Positions 1 through 8,089 of a stretch of 64,000 bases of DNA are shown piece after piece. Each line of letters opens with the position of its first letter. Within the stretch, counting starts at the first letter, position 1. Source of the stretch: CAYNKA01 sp964397655 (lineage in GTDB: Bacteria > Spirochaetota > Spirochaetia > DTKZ01); the NCBI GenBank assembly GCA_964397655.1, contig CAYNKA010000004.1, forward strand, positions 186,001 through 250,000, written 5' to 3'. The notes beneath the pieces were generated by a model, which saw nothing but the letters and a program-made list of their open reading frames with translations, was not told the origin of the DNA and made no database searches. A program made the translations under genes and the position numbers.

Positions 1-166
1 AAAAAGAAGGCGAAAGCGTGCCGGCGGAAAGCGCGAGGCCCGACAGGACCGCTTCGGGGTCGCCGTCCGAGTCTCCGTTCGAAGAGGCGTCATAGCCGGA
101 GAGAAGCATCATGGCAAGGAGTCCTGCCAAGATCGGGAGAAGGCGAATATTCCGTATTGAAGGCAT
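1..166 (-). CDS. Cadherin-like lipoprotein, N-terminal part only, lipobox cysteine lost
   Basis: Only the N-terminal end is in the window; the gene runs off the left edge. Translation from the ATG at 166 gives a hydrophobic signal segment followed by LLSGYDASS and then the start of a Cadherin-like repeat (VLSGLALSAGTLSP). The neighbouring paralogue at 236-1203 has LLSGCDAAS at the same point, so this copy carries Tyr where the lipidated Cys should be; a single TGT to TAT change explains it. Without Cys the protein cannot be processed as a lipoprotein and would be either secreted by another route, held by an uncleaved signal, or non-functional. The domain family is a small beta-sandwich repeat common in cell-surface proteins; its ligand is unknown. 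The frame is open to the window edge. Confidence 0.75.
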   Translation of the reverse strand, partial: MPSIRNIRLLPILAGLLAMMLLSGYDASSNGDSDGDPEAVLSGLALSAGTLSPSF

Positions 167-235
167 GGGTCGATCCTTAATAAAAAACTTGAGGAAACGA
201 CCATTCTTCGGTGCCCGAGAGGCCGGGGCAGCTGC

Positions 236-1203
236 TCATGGTTTCGTTATCGTGAAGGTATAGGTGTTAGTCTCGCCTCCGTAGGTGACCGTCACGGAAA
301 TAGGGTTTGCTCCTGAGATGAGGTCGATCGAGCCCGATGTTCCGCTTCCGGATGTCACATCAACGGCGACCGTATTGACCTTTACTTCATAGGCAGTATG
401 CGGTACGCCAATAGTAAGCTGAACTGAAGAGGCACCCGAGGTCGTGCCTGTATAGCTCGTGTTCCCCGAGGTGAAAGACGGGTTGAGTGACACTGGTGAA
501 TCCATGTCATCGACAATGACCACCGAATTCAACGTGGGCAAGGCGGAAGCGGCCCTGGTCACCGTGATCGTGTAGGTCGTCGTCGCGGTCCCGTCGGAAA
601 CGGTAATGGGTATGCTGTTGGTTCCTACGGCGAGATTGATCGGCGCTGATTCAGTGCCCGAAGGAACCACGACCCCGTTGATTTTATCGTGAGGCCCGAA
701 GCCGCGGCCGTGGGAGTGAAGGCGATGTTGTTTTCCGTGTTCGCGACCGAGATCGAGTAGCTCGTTATCTTCGCGCTGAAGGACGGCGAGAGCGTCCCGA
801 CCGAAGGGGTGAGCCCGCTCAGCTCGGGTCCGCCTCGGGTCACCGCGACGGTGTAGGTCTTCGTCACGGTCCCGAACTTTGCGGCGACGGTTGTCGTCGT
901 GGTCGCGCCGGCGCCCGAAGATACCTTCGTGCCGTCGACCGTGACCGCGAGGTCCGCGTCCGCTACCGTCGGCGTAACGACGATCGAGGACACGGAATAC
1001 GCGACGGACGCCGTGTAGCTCGTGACGCCTGCGGAAAAGGCGGGAGTCAGGGTGCCGGCGGACAAGGAGAGGCCGGAGAGGAGCACCGCGGGGTCGCCGG
1101 CGCTGTCGCCGCCCGAGGACGCCGCATCACAGCCGGAGAGAAGCAGTGCCCCGATGAGTCCGGCAAGAATAAAGGGAAGGTATTTTTTTCGCTGCGCGCG
1201 CAT
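236..1203 (-). pseudogene. Cadherin-like beta-sandwich lipoprotein with a -1 frameshift
   Basis: The ATG at 1203 follows a GGGAG site and opens a lipoprotein signal (LLLSGC). Cadherin-like repeats follow, with the typical phrases LSGLSLSAGTLTPAFSAGVTSY and VTKTYTVAVTR. The reading frame breaks near 682-685: the first frame reads TIKSTGSW, while the next frame continues as INGVVVPSGTES through to a stop at 236. Inserting one A in the AAAA run (complement of 682-685) restores a single protein of about 320 residues with three repeat units. Either the gene is a recent pseudogene or the assembly has a one-base error. The homopolymer is too short to suggest efficient phase variation. The gene lies between a sister lipoprotein and ccdAB on the same strand. 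Confidence 0.75.
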
Positions 1204-1340
1204 CGGTATCTCCCTGTTTTTTCCGTGTTTTCCGGAAGAAGAAAGGCGGATGGTGTATGCGTACAAATGTATCACAGTGTGGGGGAAAACCACTGTTTTT
1301 ATTGAACAGGGTACCGGAAAACGATGAGATCGGGAATCCG

Positions 1341-1658
1341 TCAAAAACCGGTTATGAGAAAGTCGATCGCGGAAAGTATCTCACGCCGATGGCCCGAAGC
1401 GTCGGATACCGCCGGACCGAGGCTTTTTACATGGATCGCAGCCATCTGCTGGGTGAGAACGACGTAATCATCGCCGCTGACTTCGATGAGGAGATTCAGA
1501 TCTTTCATCGGTTTTTTTCCGATTCCTGTTTTTCTCGTCAACGGGATCACCAGCCGCGTTTCCAAGGCCTCGAATAGGGAATGCTGGACGTCGAGGAGAA
1601 AAGGATAGTTTTTCTTCGAAACGGGATCGACGTTTTGGTGGACGGAAAACTGCGACAT
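1341..1658 (-). CDS. ccdB: CcdB-family toxin
   Basis: This 105-residue protein matches CcdB in length and in pattern: MSQFSVHQN at the N-terminus, then FLLDVQHSLFEAL, a conserved TRLVIPL strand, MAAIHVKSLG and a C-terminal IDFLITGF helix like the gyrase-contacting end of CcdB. F-plasmid CcdB poisons DNA gyrase by trapping its cleaved complex; chromosomal homologues vary in activity. The start codon overlaps the ccdA stop (TGATG at 1656-1660), the usual translational coupling that keeps antitoxin in excess. The pair sits between lipoprotein paralogues rather than in a clear mobile element. Whether this copy still targets gyrase cannot be told from sequence alone. Confidence 0.88.
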   Translation of the reverse strand: MSQFSVHQNVDPVSKKNYPFLLDVQHSLFEALETRLVIPLTRKTGIGKKPMKDLNLLIEVSGDDYVVLTQQMAAIHVKSLGPAVSDASGHRREILSAIDFLITGF

Positions 1659-1903
1659 CAGAACGTCCTCATCCCATCGCTGAACAGCCCGAATCGCGAC
1701 ACATGTTCGTTGTATGCTTCGATCGCATCGGCATTCTCATCGAGCCATTTTTCCCTTTTTTCCCGTTTTACGGCTTCCGTCAGCGCCGCCTCGAGGACCT
1801 GTGAGATGTTGATGTCGAGGCTTTTCGCCTTTGCCAGGAGATCCGAATTGATGGTAAGGTTGGCAGGTTTTTTCGGAGCATTCGCATTGTAGATCGAGGA
1901 CAC
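1658..1903 (-). CDS. ccdA: CcdA-family antitoxin
   Basis: The GTG at 1903 is preferred over the upstream ATG at 1951 because AAAGGAGG lies 5 nt before it and the longer version would run through the promoter. The protein is then 81 residues. Its N-terminal half (ANLTINSDLLAKAKSLDINIS) resembles the ribbon-helix-helix DNA-binding domain of CcdA, and the C-terminal half (KREKWLDENADAIEAYNEHV, then RFGLFSD) resembles the flexible toxin-wrapping tail that ends in a GxFxD-like motif. It should neutralise the downstream toxin and repress its own promoter. Two near-identical 11-bp repeats in the promoter are the obvious operator. Confidence 0.88.
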   Translation of the reverse strand: MSSIYNANAPKKPANLTINSDLLAKAKSLDINISQVLEAALTEAVKREKREKWLDENADAIEAYNEHVSRFGLFSDGMRTF

Positions 1904-1918
1904 GATATCCTCCTTTGT

Positions 1919-1960
1919 ATAATATACGCATAATATATGCGCACATTTCATTAAAGTAAA
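1919..1960 (-). promoter_or_regulatory. ccdAB promoter with tandem 11-bp operator repeats
   Basis: On the minus strand TTTACT (1960-1955) and TATATT (1937-1932) are separated by 17 bp. Two head-to-tail 11-bp copies, ATAATATACGC (1919-1929) and ATAATATATGC (1930-1940) on the plus strand, differ at one base and cover the -10 region and start site. Their position suits autorepression by the CcdA/CcdB complex. This is inferred from geometry, not from a known operator consensus. Confidence 0.6.
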
Positions 1961-2082
1961 GATGTCGCTTTATGTTTGCTCCGGGAACACGCCTTCGGCG
2001 TTTTCGGGAACGGAGGCGGCGCCGAGCCGCGGAATCCGGGCCGGATCGGCGTCGTTCCTTCGAGCCTAGTGTTTCCTTTACC

Positions 2083-3465
2083 TCAGCTCGACCTTCCGGT
2101 GAGGTTGATCACGAAATCTCCCGCCGGATCGTCGCTGTGTATCGCGAGCGTCGCGGTTTCTGGATTTTTCGAGGTGCCGTCGTTGTTGGAGAACTGCAGT
2201 ACCGCGTAGACCTCCGTGTTCTTCGGGATGACGGCCTGGGCCGGCGGCGTGAAAACGAGGAAGTCCAATTCGTCCGAAGTCGACGACGTTATGGTCATGT
2301 AGGGGCTCCCCCCCGTGAGCGTCAGGTCGGCCGTCCCCGTGTTCCTGATCGTGAAGGTGATGTTGTTGTCGGTGCCCGCCCCCATGGACGTACCGAAGTA
2401 GACCGTCGTGCTTCCCGACACGTAAACCGCGTTGCTTCCCGAATCGTCGTAATCGGTCAGCCCCGACACCTGGATGGCGGGAAGGCCGGCTCGCGTCACC
2501 GTGACGGTGTAGGTGTTCGTCAGGGCCCCGTAACTCACGACGACGGGGATCGCCTTCGCGACTCCCGCGGCAAGCGCCACCGAGGCCGAGCCCGCGCCGA
2601 GGATGACCGTGAAGCCGTCGACCGTGACCGTGACTCCCGAGCCCGCGGGCGTCGGCGTCACGGTGACCGAGGATACGCCGTTCAGGACGGAGGCCGTGTA
2701 GTCGGCGGTGCTCGGAGAGAAGCTCGGAGCGAGAGTTCCCGCCGATAGGGTGAGGGCGGAGAGCTGCAGGCTCGGGGCCCGTGTGACGGTGATGACGTAA
2801 GCGAAGCTCGCGTCGCCGTACGAAACGGTCACGTCGATCGTGTTCGGCCCTTCGACGATGGGGAGTGAGGACGAGGTCCCGGAGTATTCGCTTCCGGAGG
2901 AGGAGAGCGGGATGACGGTTTCGTTCACCTTCACCGTATATGAAGCGTTCGTCACCGAGGCCGTGACGGTCAGCGAGGAGACGTTGTTTGCGACCGTCGC
3001 GGTATAGCTGTAGATCGCGGAGGCGAAGCCGGGCGAGAGCGTGCCTTTCGAGAGGGAGAGTCCGCTCAGCGAAACCGCGGGGGCCCGCGTCACGGTCACG
3101 GTGTAGGTCTTGGTCGTGGTACCGTACTTGACCGCGATGGTAACGGCCTTCGATGCTCCGGCGTCGAGAGCGATCGTCGCGGTTCCGGCACCCGGGATTA
3201 TTTTCGTCCCGTCGACCGTGACCGTGAGGTCGGAGTCCGCGACCGCCGGGGTGACGACGACGGAGGAGACCGCGTAGTCCACGGCCGCCGTGTAGCTCGT
3301 CACGTTGGCCGAAAAGGCGGGGGTGAGGGTGCCGGCGGACAAGGCGAGGCCGGAAAGGAGCACGTCCGGAGCCTCGTCGGCCGCGTCCGAGGAACTCGAT
3401 GTCGGACAGGAGAAGAAGAGGGAAACGAGGACGAAGCCCGCAAAAAGCAGGGCGAGCCGCACCAT
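2083..3465 (-). CDS. Lipoprotein with four Cadherin-like repeats and a C-terminal ASH/HYDIN-type domain
   Basis: The chosen ATG at 3465 begins a lipoprotein signal ending SLFFSC; a GTG at 3495 in the same frame is possible but would add a charged extension before the signal. The mature protein has four units of roughly 85-90 residues, each beginning LSxLxLSxGTLxPxFxxxxxxYTAxV and ending TYTVTVTRA. The last ~110 residues (from IQVSGLTDYDD to the end) look like a choice-of-anchor or HYDIN/ASPM-type beta-sandwich: NITFTIRNTGTADLTL, then TATLAIHSDDP. Such proteins are exported and usually mediate contacts at the cell surface. It is a complete member of the family whose relatives at 1-166 and 236-1203 are damaged. 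Confidence 0.85.
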   Translation of the reverse strand: MVRLALLFAGFVLVSLFFSCPTSSSSDAADEAPDVLLSGLALSAGTLTPAFSANVTSYTAAVDYAVSSVVVTPAVADSDLTVTVDGTKIIPGAGTATIALDAGASKAVTIAVKYGTTTKTYTVTVTRAPAVSLSGLSLSKGTLSPGFASAIYSYTATVANNVSSLTVTASVTNASYTVKVNETVIPLSSSGSEYSGTSSSLPIVEGPNTIDVTVSYGDASFAYVITVTRAPSLQLSALTLSAGTLAPSFSPSTADYTASVLNGVSSVTVTPTPAGSGVTVTVDGFTVILGAGSASVALAAGVAKAIPVVVSYGALTNTYTVTVTRAGLPAIQVSGLTDYDDSGSNAVYVSGSTTVYFGTSMGAGTDNNITFTIRNTGTADLTLTGGSPYMTITSSTSDELDFLVFTPPAQAVIPKNTEVYAVLQFSNNDGTSKNPETATLAIHSDDPAGDFVINLTGRSS

Positions 3466-3612
3466 GGTTTTTTCCGTTCGGTTTTCATGGATCACCTTCC
3501 CGCGAGTCGATCAACGAAGAAGAATTTTACATTCTGCGGTCAATTATATCACGACTCATCGGAAAAATCGGGGATTTCTGGTCCTGCGAGCGGTCCATGC
3601 GCGGGCCGGGAG

Positions 3613-5016
3613 CTATGCCTCGTCGCGGTAATCCGGTTTCGGGGTCTTCGACGCGAACACGGCCTTGACGCCTTCGGGGATCGAGGCGACGCGGACCCAG
3701 GTCTCGGAGGACTCCTCGTCGTCGCGGACCTTCGCGGGGCCGATGCAGGTCGTGAAGCCCATGTCCGCGGCGGCGCGGAGGCGGCGCTTCAGGTGGGGGA
3801 CGGGGCGGATCTCGCCGGCGAGGCTCACCTCGCCCGCGACCGTGGTGCCTCCGGGAAAGGGGATCCCGGTCCGCGCGGAGTACAGGGCCATGGCGAGGGG
3901 AAGTTCGATGCCGACCTCGGAGAGCCGGATGCCTCCCGCCACGTTCACGTAGATGTCCTGGTCCGAAAAGCGGAGCCCCGCGTGCTTCTCGAGCACCGCC
4001 GCGACGCGCGCGACCCTGCCGGGATCGATGCGGTCGGAATAGACCCGCGACAGCCCTCCCTTGGCGGGTACGGTGAGCGCCTGGATCTCGACGAGGAGGA
4101 CGCGGCTTCCCTCGTACACCGGCGCGGGAACCACTCCCGGCGGAAGCTCTCCGTCGCGTTCCACGAGGAAGAGGGACGAGGGGTCCTGGATCTGCACGAG
4201 GCCGCGGTCCTGCATGGTGAAGAGGCCGATCTCGTCCACGGAGCCGAAGCGGTTCTTAGCGGCTCGAAGGAAACGGACGTCGCTTCCGGACTGGTCGAAG
4301 TAGAGGACGGTGTCCACCATGTGCTCGATGACCTTCGGGCCGGCGATGGCGCCCTCCTTGGTCACGTGTGCGATGAAGAAGACCGAGGCGTTCCGTTCCC
4401 GCGCCCATTCGGCGATCTCGTGGCAGCAGTACTTGATCTGGTTCACGGTGCCGGGGACGCTTCCGAGATCCGGGGATCTGAGGGTCTGGACGGAGTCCAC
4501 GACGAGGAACTCGGGATCGAGTTCCCTGAGGCAGCGGTCGAGGGCCGCGAGCTCGGTTTCCGCGAAGATGCGGAGGGCGGAAGACCCGAGGCCGAGCCGG
4601 TCGGCCCGCTGTTTGATCTGCCCCGGCGATTCCTCGCCCGATACGTAGAGGGCCCTGTGCCCAGCGGCGAGGCCGCAGGCGACCTGCAGGAGGAGCGTGG
4701 ATTTCCCGATCCCCGGCTCGCCTCCCACGAGGACCGTGGAGCCCTTCATGATGCCGCCGCCGAGGACGCGGTCGAGCTCGTCGTTGCCGCTCGCGATCCT
4801 GACCCCGTCGGAGGCCGGCACGGCCTTGAGCTGCTGCGCCTTCTTGGGCGCCTTGCCGCCCGTTCCGGCCGCTGCCGGGGCCTTGCCCTTGGAGGCGGAC
4901 CCTTCGGAGAAGGTGTTCCACTCCCCGCAGGCCGGGCAGCGGCCGAGCCATTTGGGCTCTTCGTTGCCGCAGCTGCGGCAGGTGAATATCGTTCTTTCCT
5001 TCGCCTTGAGACTCAC
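3613..5016 (-). CDS. radA: DNA recombination/repair protein RadA
   Basis: The 467-residue protein has all parts of RadA in order. A four-cysteine zinc finger (CRSCG then CPACGEW) lies at residues 14-31. The RecA-like core has a Walker A motif GEPGIGKST, a Walker B FLVVDSVQT and the RadA-specific KNRFGS motif. The C-terminal Lon-like domain runs from about VNVAGGIRLSE. RadA helps branch migration and processing of recombination intermediates. The start is a GTG at 5016 that overlaps the stop of the upstream isomerase gene (GTGA), so the two genes are translationally coupled. This start also leaves only a few residues before the zinc finger, as in other RadA proteins. Confidence 0.96.
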   Translation of the reverse strand: MSLKAKERTIFTCRSCGNEEPKWLGRCPACGEWNTFSEGSASKGKAPAAAGTGGKAPKKAQQLKAVPASDGVRIASGNDELDRVLGGGIMKGSTVLVGGEPGIGKSTLLLQVACGLAAGHRALYVSGEESPGQIKQRADRLGLGSSALRIFAETELAALDRCLRELDPEFLVVDSVQTLRSPDLGSVPGTVNQIKYCCHEIAEWARERNASVFFIAHVTKEGAIAGPKVIEHMVDTVLYFDQSGSDVRFLRAAKNRFGSVDEIGLFTMQDRGLVQIQDPSSLFLVERDGELPPGVVPAPVYEGSRVLLVEIQALTVPAKGGLSRVYSDRIDPGRVARVAAVLEKHAGLRFSDQDIYVNVAGGIRLSEVGIELPLAMALYSARTGIPFPGGTTVAGEVSLAGEIRPVPHLKRRLRAAADMGFTTCIGPAKVRDDEESSETWVRVASIPEGVKAVFASKTPKPDYRDEA

Positions 5017-6050
5017 CTCGACACCTTGAGCAGCTCGATCTCGAAAAGCAGGAAGGCGTTGGGGGGAATCACCCCGCCCGCTCCCCGGGAGCCGTATCCG
5101 AGCTCGGGCGGAAGCGCGACGGTCCTCTTCTCCCCCGGCCTCATGTCCATGAGCGATTCGTCCCAGCCCTTGATTACCCTGCCCTTGCCTACCTGGAATT
5201 CGAAGGGCGAGCCCCGCTGCACGGAGCTGTCGAAGACGTTCCCGTCCAGGAACAGGCCGGTGTAGTGGACCGTGACCATGGCCCCCTTTTCCGGCTTGTC
5301 GCCCGAGCCTTCCCTGTTGATCACGTAGAAAATTCCGCTCGCGCTTTTCTTCGCGCCGGGAAGGAGCTCGGCGACCTTCTTCAGAGATTCTTCCTTTTCG
5401 GACTCGGCCCGCTTCGCCGCGCGGGAGCTCATTTCGCCCAGGGCCTTGTCGAAGGCGGCCTGGTCGGTTTTGAAGGACTGGGCCTTGGCACCCTGGCGGA
5501 TGACGGTCACCTTTTCGATCTTGTCGCCCTGCTTGATCTTGTTCACGACGTCCTGGCCCTGGACCACGTGGCCGAAGACCGTGTGCTTGTCGTCGAGCCA
5601 GGGCGTGGCCTTGTGGGTGATGAAGAACTGGCTTCCGTTGGTGCCCGGGCCCGCGTTCGCCATCGAGAGGACTCCCGGTCCCGAATGGCGGAGACTCCGG
5701 TCGAATTCGTCCGGGAACTGGTAGCCGGGCCCGCCGGAGCCGTTCCCCGCGGGGTCTCCTCCCTGGATCATGAAGTCGGCGATGACGCGGTGGAAGACGA
5801 GTCCGTCGTAATAATGCTTTCCCGCCTTCTGGTTCGACTTGATCGTGCCCTCGGCGAGGCCGACGAAGTTGATGCAGGTGAGGGGGGTCTTTTCGAACTC
5901 GAGCCGGAGAACGATGTCTCCGCGGTTCGTGGCGATCTTCGCGTACAGTCCGTCGGAAAGCTGCTGGGCGTCGGCCCCCTCGGCCGCGACCGCGAGCGCA
6001 GCCGCGAGGACGAAGGCCTTCGTTCCGGACGAAAAGGAAAAGGATTTCAT
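5013..6050 (-). CDS. Exported cyclophilin-FKBP fusion peptidyl-prolyl isomerase
   Basis: The ATG at 6050 follows GGAGGAACC and starts a Sec signal peptide (FVLAAALAVAAEGADA). Residues about 30-190 are a complete cyclophilin domain (YYDGLVFHRVIADFMIQGG, then NGSQFFITHKATPWLDDKHTVFG). After a charged, probably helical linker rich in Glu, Lys and Arg, residues about 240-345 form an FKBP domain (VTVHYTGLFLDGNVFDSS, then GWDESLMDMRPGEKRTVALPPELGYG). Both active-site signatures look intact, so the protein should have two independent prolyl isomerase sites in the periplasm or outside. Bacterial isomerases usually have one family per protein; double-family immunophilins are known but uncommon. It is upstream of and overlaps radA, which is functionally unrelated. 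Confidence 0.92.
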   Translation of the reverse strand: MKSFSFSSGTKAFVLAAALAVAAEGADAQQLSDGLYAKIATNRGDIVLRLEFEKTPLTCINFVGLAEGTIKSNQKAGKHYYDGLVFHRVIADFMIQGGDPAGNGSGGPGYQFPDEFDRSLRHSGPGVLSMANAGPGTNGSQFFITHKATPWLDDKHTVFGHVVQGQDVVNKIKQGDKIEKVTVIRQGAKAQSFKTDQAAFDKALGEMSSRAAKRAESEKEESLKKVAELLPGAKKSASGIFYVINREGSGDKPEKGAMVTVHYTGLFLDGNVFDSSVQRGSPFEFQVGKGRVIKGWDESLMDMRPGEKRTVALPPELGYGSRGAGGVIPPNAFLLFEIELLKVSR

Positions 6051-6231
6051 GGTTCCTCCAGATGGTTTCGATGTCTCTGTTGTCATTTCGGCGGGAAAAA
6101 CCGCCCGAGGCCGTCATCATACCCGATGAACGGCCTCCGCTCAATGGGCGCCCGGGGCGAGCGCACTTACAATGCTCAACGCGGGTCCCCGGCCTGCGAC
6201 GCCTTCGGCGTCGTCGGGTCGAAAAATATAA

Positions 6232-6260
6232 TTGCGTATCACTTGATGAAGTGATAAAAT
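6232..6260 (+). promoter_or_regulatory. Promoter with a palindromic operator inside its spacer
   Basis: TTGCGT (6232-6237) and TAAAAT (6255-6260) are 17 bp apart, upstream of the Kelch lipoprotein gene at 6327. A perfect inverted repeat with arms TATCACTT and AAGTGATA and a GATG centre occupies 6237-6256, almost the whole spacer. A protein bound here would block polymerase, so this looks like a repressible promoter. The regulator is unknown. Confidence 0.55.
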
Positions 6261-6326
6261 GGAATTCGGGAAATATTTCATCACCTTGGTTGGAGCATCG
6301 GTCCCTCGAAAGCAGGAGATCGAAGG

Positions 6327-7982
6327 ATGGACACCGGTTCTTCATTCCCCGGAATTCCTCGGCGCGTTTCCGGCCTCATCCTCCCAGCAGCTCTTCTGTT
6401 CGGGTGCTCGTCGATTTTCAATTCCGGTGATTCTCAGTCGCATCATGCCGCGGGCGTCGAGCTCAGGTACGGGACCGCGACGGTGAGTTCCGGCGGCACG
6501 CTGGATCTCGGAAGCGCTCTCATCGGGACCCACAAGGACCTCGCGTTCGCGATCAGGAACAAGGGCTCGAAATATCTCATGCTGTCGGGCAGCCCGGCGG
6601 TCGCCTTCGACGGAGAGGGCGCCTCGCAGTTCGTCCTGAAGACGGCCGACTTTCCCGCCATCCTTCCCGCCGGGGGGTACCTTCCCTTCAAGGTGCGCTT
6701 CACGCCGGCGTCGCTGGGGACGAAGAGCGTGACGCTCAGGATCGACTGCAACGACGGGTCGAGCTCGGCGTTCAGGATGACGGTGAGCTGCCTGGCGTAC
6801 AAGATACCGGTGATGGGTATCAGTTTCAATCCGACGGCGCTTCCCCTCATGGTCGGGGAGACGGGGCTGCTGACCGCGACGGTGACGCCGCCGAACGCGA
6901 CGTATTCGAGCGTGACCTGGGCGAGTTCTGCTCCGGGGGTGGCGACGGTGTCGGACACGGGCCTCGTGACGGGCCTCGCCGTGGGGAGCACGACGATCGC
7001 GGTGACGACGGACGCGGGTGACTACAGCGTCGCCTTCCCGGTCTCGGTGTACACCCCGTATACACCCACTTCGTGGACGACCACGACCACGACGACGGCC
7101 TACGGCGGGAGGCGCTATCACCAATCCGTCGTGCTGAACGATACGCTCTACATCATCGGGGGAAACAATACCTCCGACACGCAGCTCAACGACGTATGGT
7201 CGTCGACCGACGGCGTCACCTTCGCCAATATCCTCACGACCGGCGCCTCCCCCTTCTCCGGAAGGCGATGGCATGCCTGCGCCGTATTCAACGGCAGGAT
7301 CTGGCTCGTCGGCGGCCAGTCGGGCGCTGCAAGCCTGAACGATGTCTGGTCCTCCGCCGACGGAATTTCCTGGACCGAGGCGACGAGCGCGGCCGCCTTC
7401 TCGCCGCGGGTCGGTCATCGCCTCGTCACCGACGGAGAGAAGCTCTACCTCATCGGGTCTTCCTCGGACAGCCTGTACAACGATGTGTGGTCCACGACCG
7501 ACGGCGTCACCTGGACGGAAGTGCTGCCGGACTCGGGGGTGAAAGACGGCATGAACCGCTTTTTGAATCGCAGCTTTCCGGGCTGTGTTTATTTAAATGA
7601 CAGTTTCTATATTTACGGAGGAAGCGATTCCTCCGGCTTTCCGACGACAGTTTTCATATCTTCCGACAAAGGGAAGACCTGGACGTTGATTTCTTCCAGC
7701 TATTCTCCGGTCGGGAGGAATTCGTCGGGCTATGCGGTTTACGGCGGCAAGATGTGGCTTGCCGGCGGAGCATACGATTACGGAACGTTCACCACCAGGA
7801 ACGATCTCCTCTCGTCCGCCGACGGGATCACCTGGACCGAGGTGCTCGCGGACGGCAACGCCTTCTTTTCTCGGCGTACCGGCCTGACATTGACCGTTTT
7901 CAAGAACAAACTGTACGTCATCGGCGGGTCGGAAGATGCAGGCGCCGGGATGGCTCAACAGGACGTCTGGCAGGTGCAGTAA
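6327..7982 (+). CDS. Kelch-repeat lipoprotein with ASH-type and BIG2 domains (shorter paralogue)
   Basis: The ATG at 6327 is preceded by GAAGG and starts a lipoprotein signal (LPAALLFGC). Residues about 40-155 are a choice-of-anchor/ASH-type beta-sandwich (LAFAIRNKGSKYLMLSG, then LPFKVRFTPASLGTKSVTLRI). Residues about 160-240 are one BIG2 Ig-like domain (LTATVTPPNATYSSVTWASS, then TGLVTGLAVGSTTI). The remaining 300 residues contain Kelch-like blades marked by LNDVWSSTDGVTW and by paired Gly-Gly turns (LYIIGGN, IWLVGGQ). The architecture is that of a surface-exposed adhesion or carbohydrate-binding protein. The next gene is its longer paralogue, with 160 bp of identical sequence in the ASH region. 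Confidence 0.87.
   Translation: MDTGSSFPGIPRRVSGLILPAALLFGCSSIFNSGDSQSHHAAGVELRYGTATVSSGGTLDLGSALIGTHKDLAFAIRNKGSKYLMLSGSPAVAFDGEGASQFVLKTADFPAILPAGGYLPFKVRFTPASLGTKSVTLRIDCNDGSSSAFRMTVSCLAYKIPVMGISFNPTALPLMVGETGLLTATVTPPNATYSSVTWASSAPGVATVSDTGLVTGLAVGSTTIAVTTDAGDYSVAFPVSVYTPYTPTSWTTTTTTTAYGGRRYHQSVVLNDTLYIIGGNNTSDTQLNDVWSSTDGVTFANILTTGASPFSGRRWHACAVFNGRIWLVGGQSGAASLNDVWSSADGISWTEATSAAAFSPRVGHRLVTDGEKLYLIGSSSDSLYNDVWSTTDGVTWTEVLPDSGVKDGMNRFLNRSFPGCVYLNDSFYIYGGSDSSGFPTTVFISSDKGKTWTLISSSYSPVGRNSSGYAVYGGKMWLAGGAYDYGTFTTRNDLLSSADGITWTEVLADGNAFFSRRTGLTLTVFKNKLYVIGGSEDAGAGMAQQDVWQVQ
6508..6667 (+). repeat. 160-bp block identical to 8271-8430 (copy 1)
   Basis: Every base of this block matches 8271-8430 at an offset of 1763 bp, inside coding sequence for the ASH-type domain. 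The flanking sequence of the two genes is clearly diverged, so the identity suggests a recent duplication or gene conversion. Confidence 0.9.
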
Positions 7983-8089
7983 TAACGCCGGTCGGGACGA
8001 GGTTCCTGATTTCAGTAAATTATTCCTTTTTTCTCCGAATTAATGATAATATTTCATCGTGGTCGACTGAAAAAAGGGCGGAACGAGGA

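Noticed and set aside
682..685. Phase-variable homopolymer in the lipoprotein gene
   Set aside because: The run has only four identical bases, too short for typical slipped-strand switching; pseudogene or sequence error is more likely.
1274..1300. Possible plus-strand terminator (ACAGTG / CACTGT then T4)
   Set aside because: No plus-strand gene ends upstream, and the genes on both sides are on the minus strand; the stem is only 6 bp.
3487..5265. A 592-codon plus-strand frame across radA
   Set aside because: It is antisense to RadA and the FKBP domain, which have complete motifs; its translation is His/Asp/Arg-rich without any domain.
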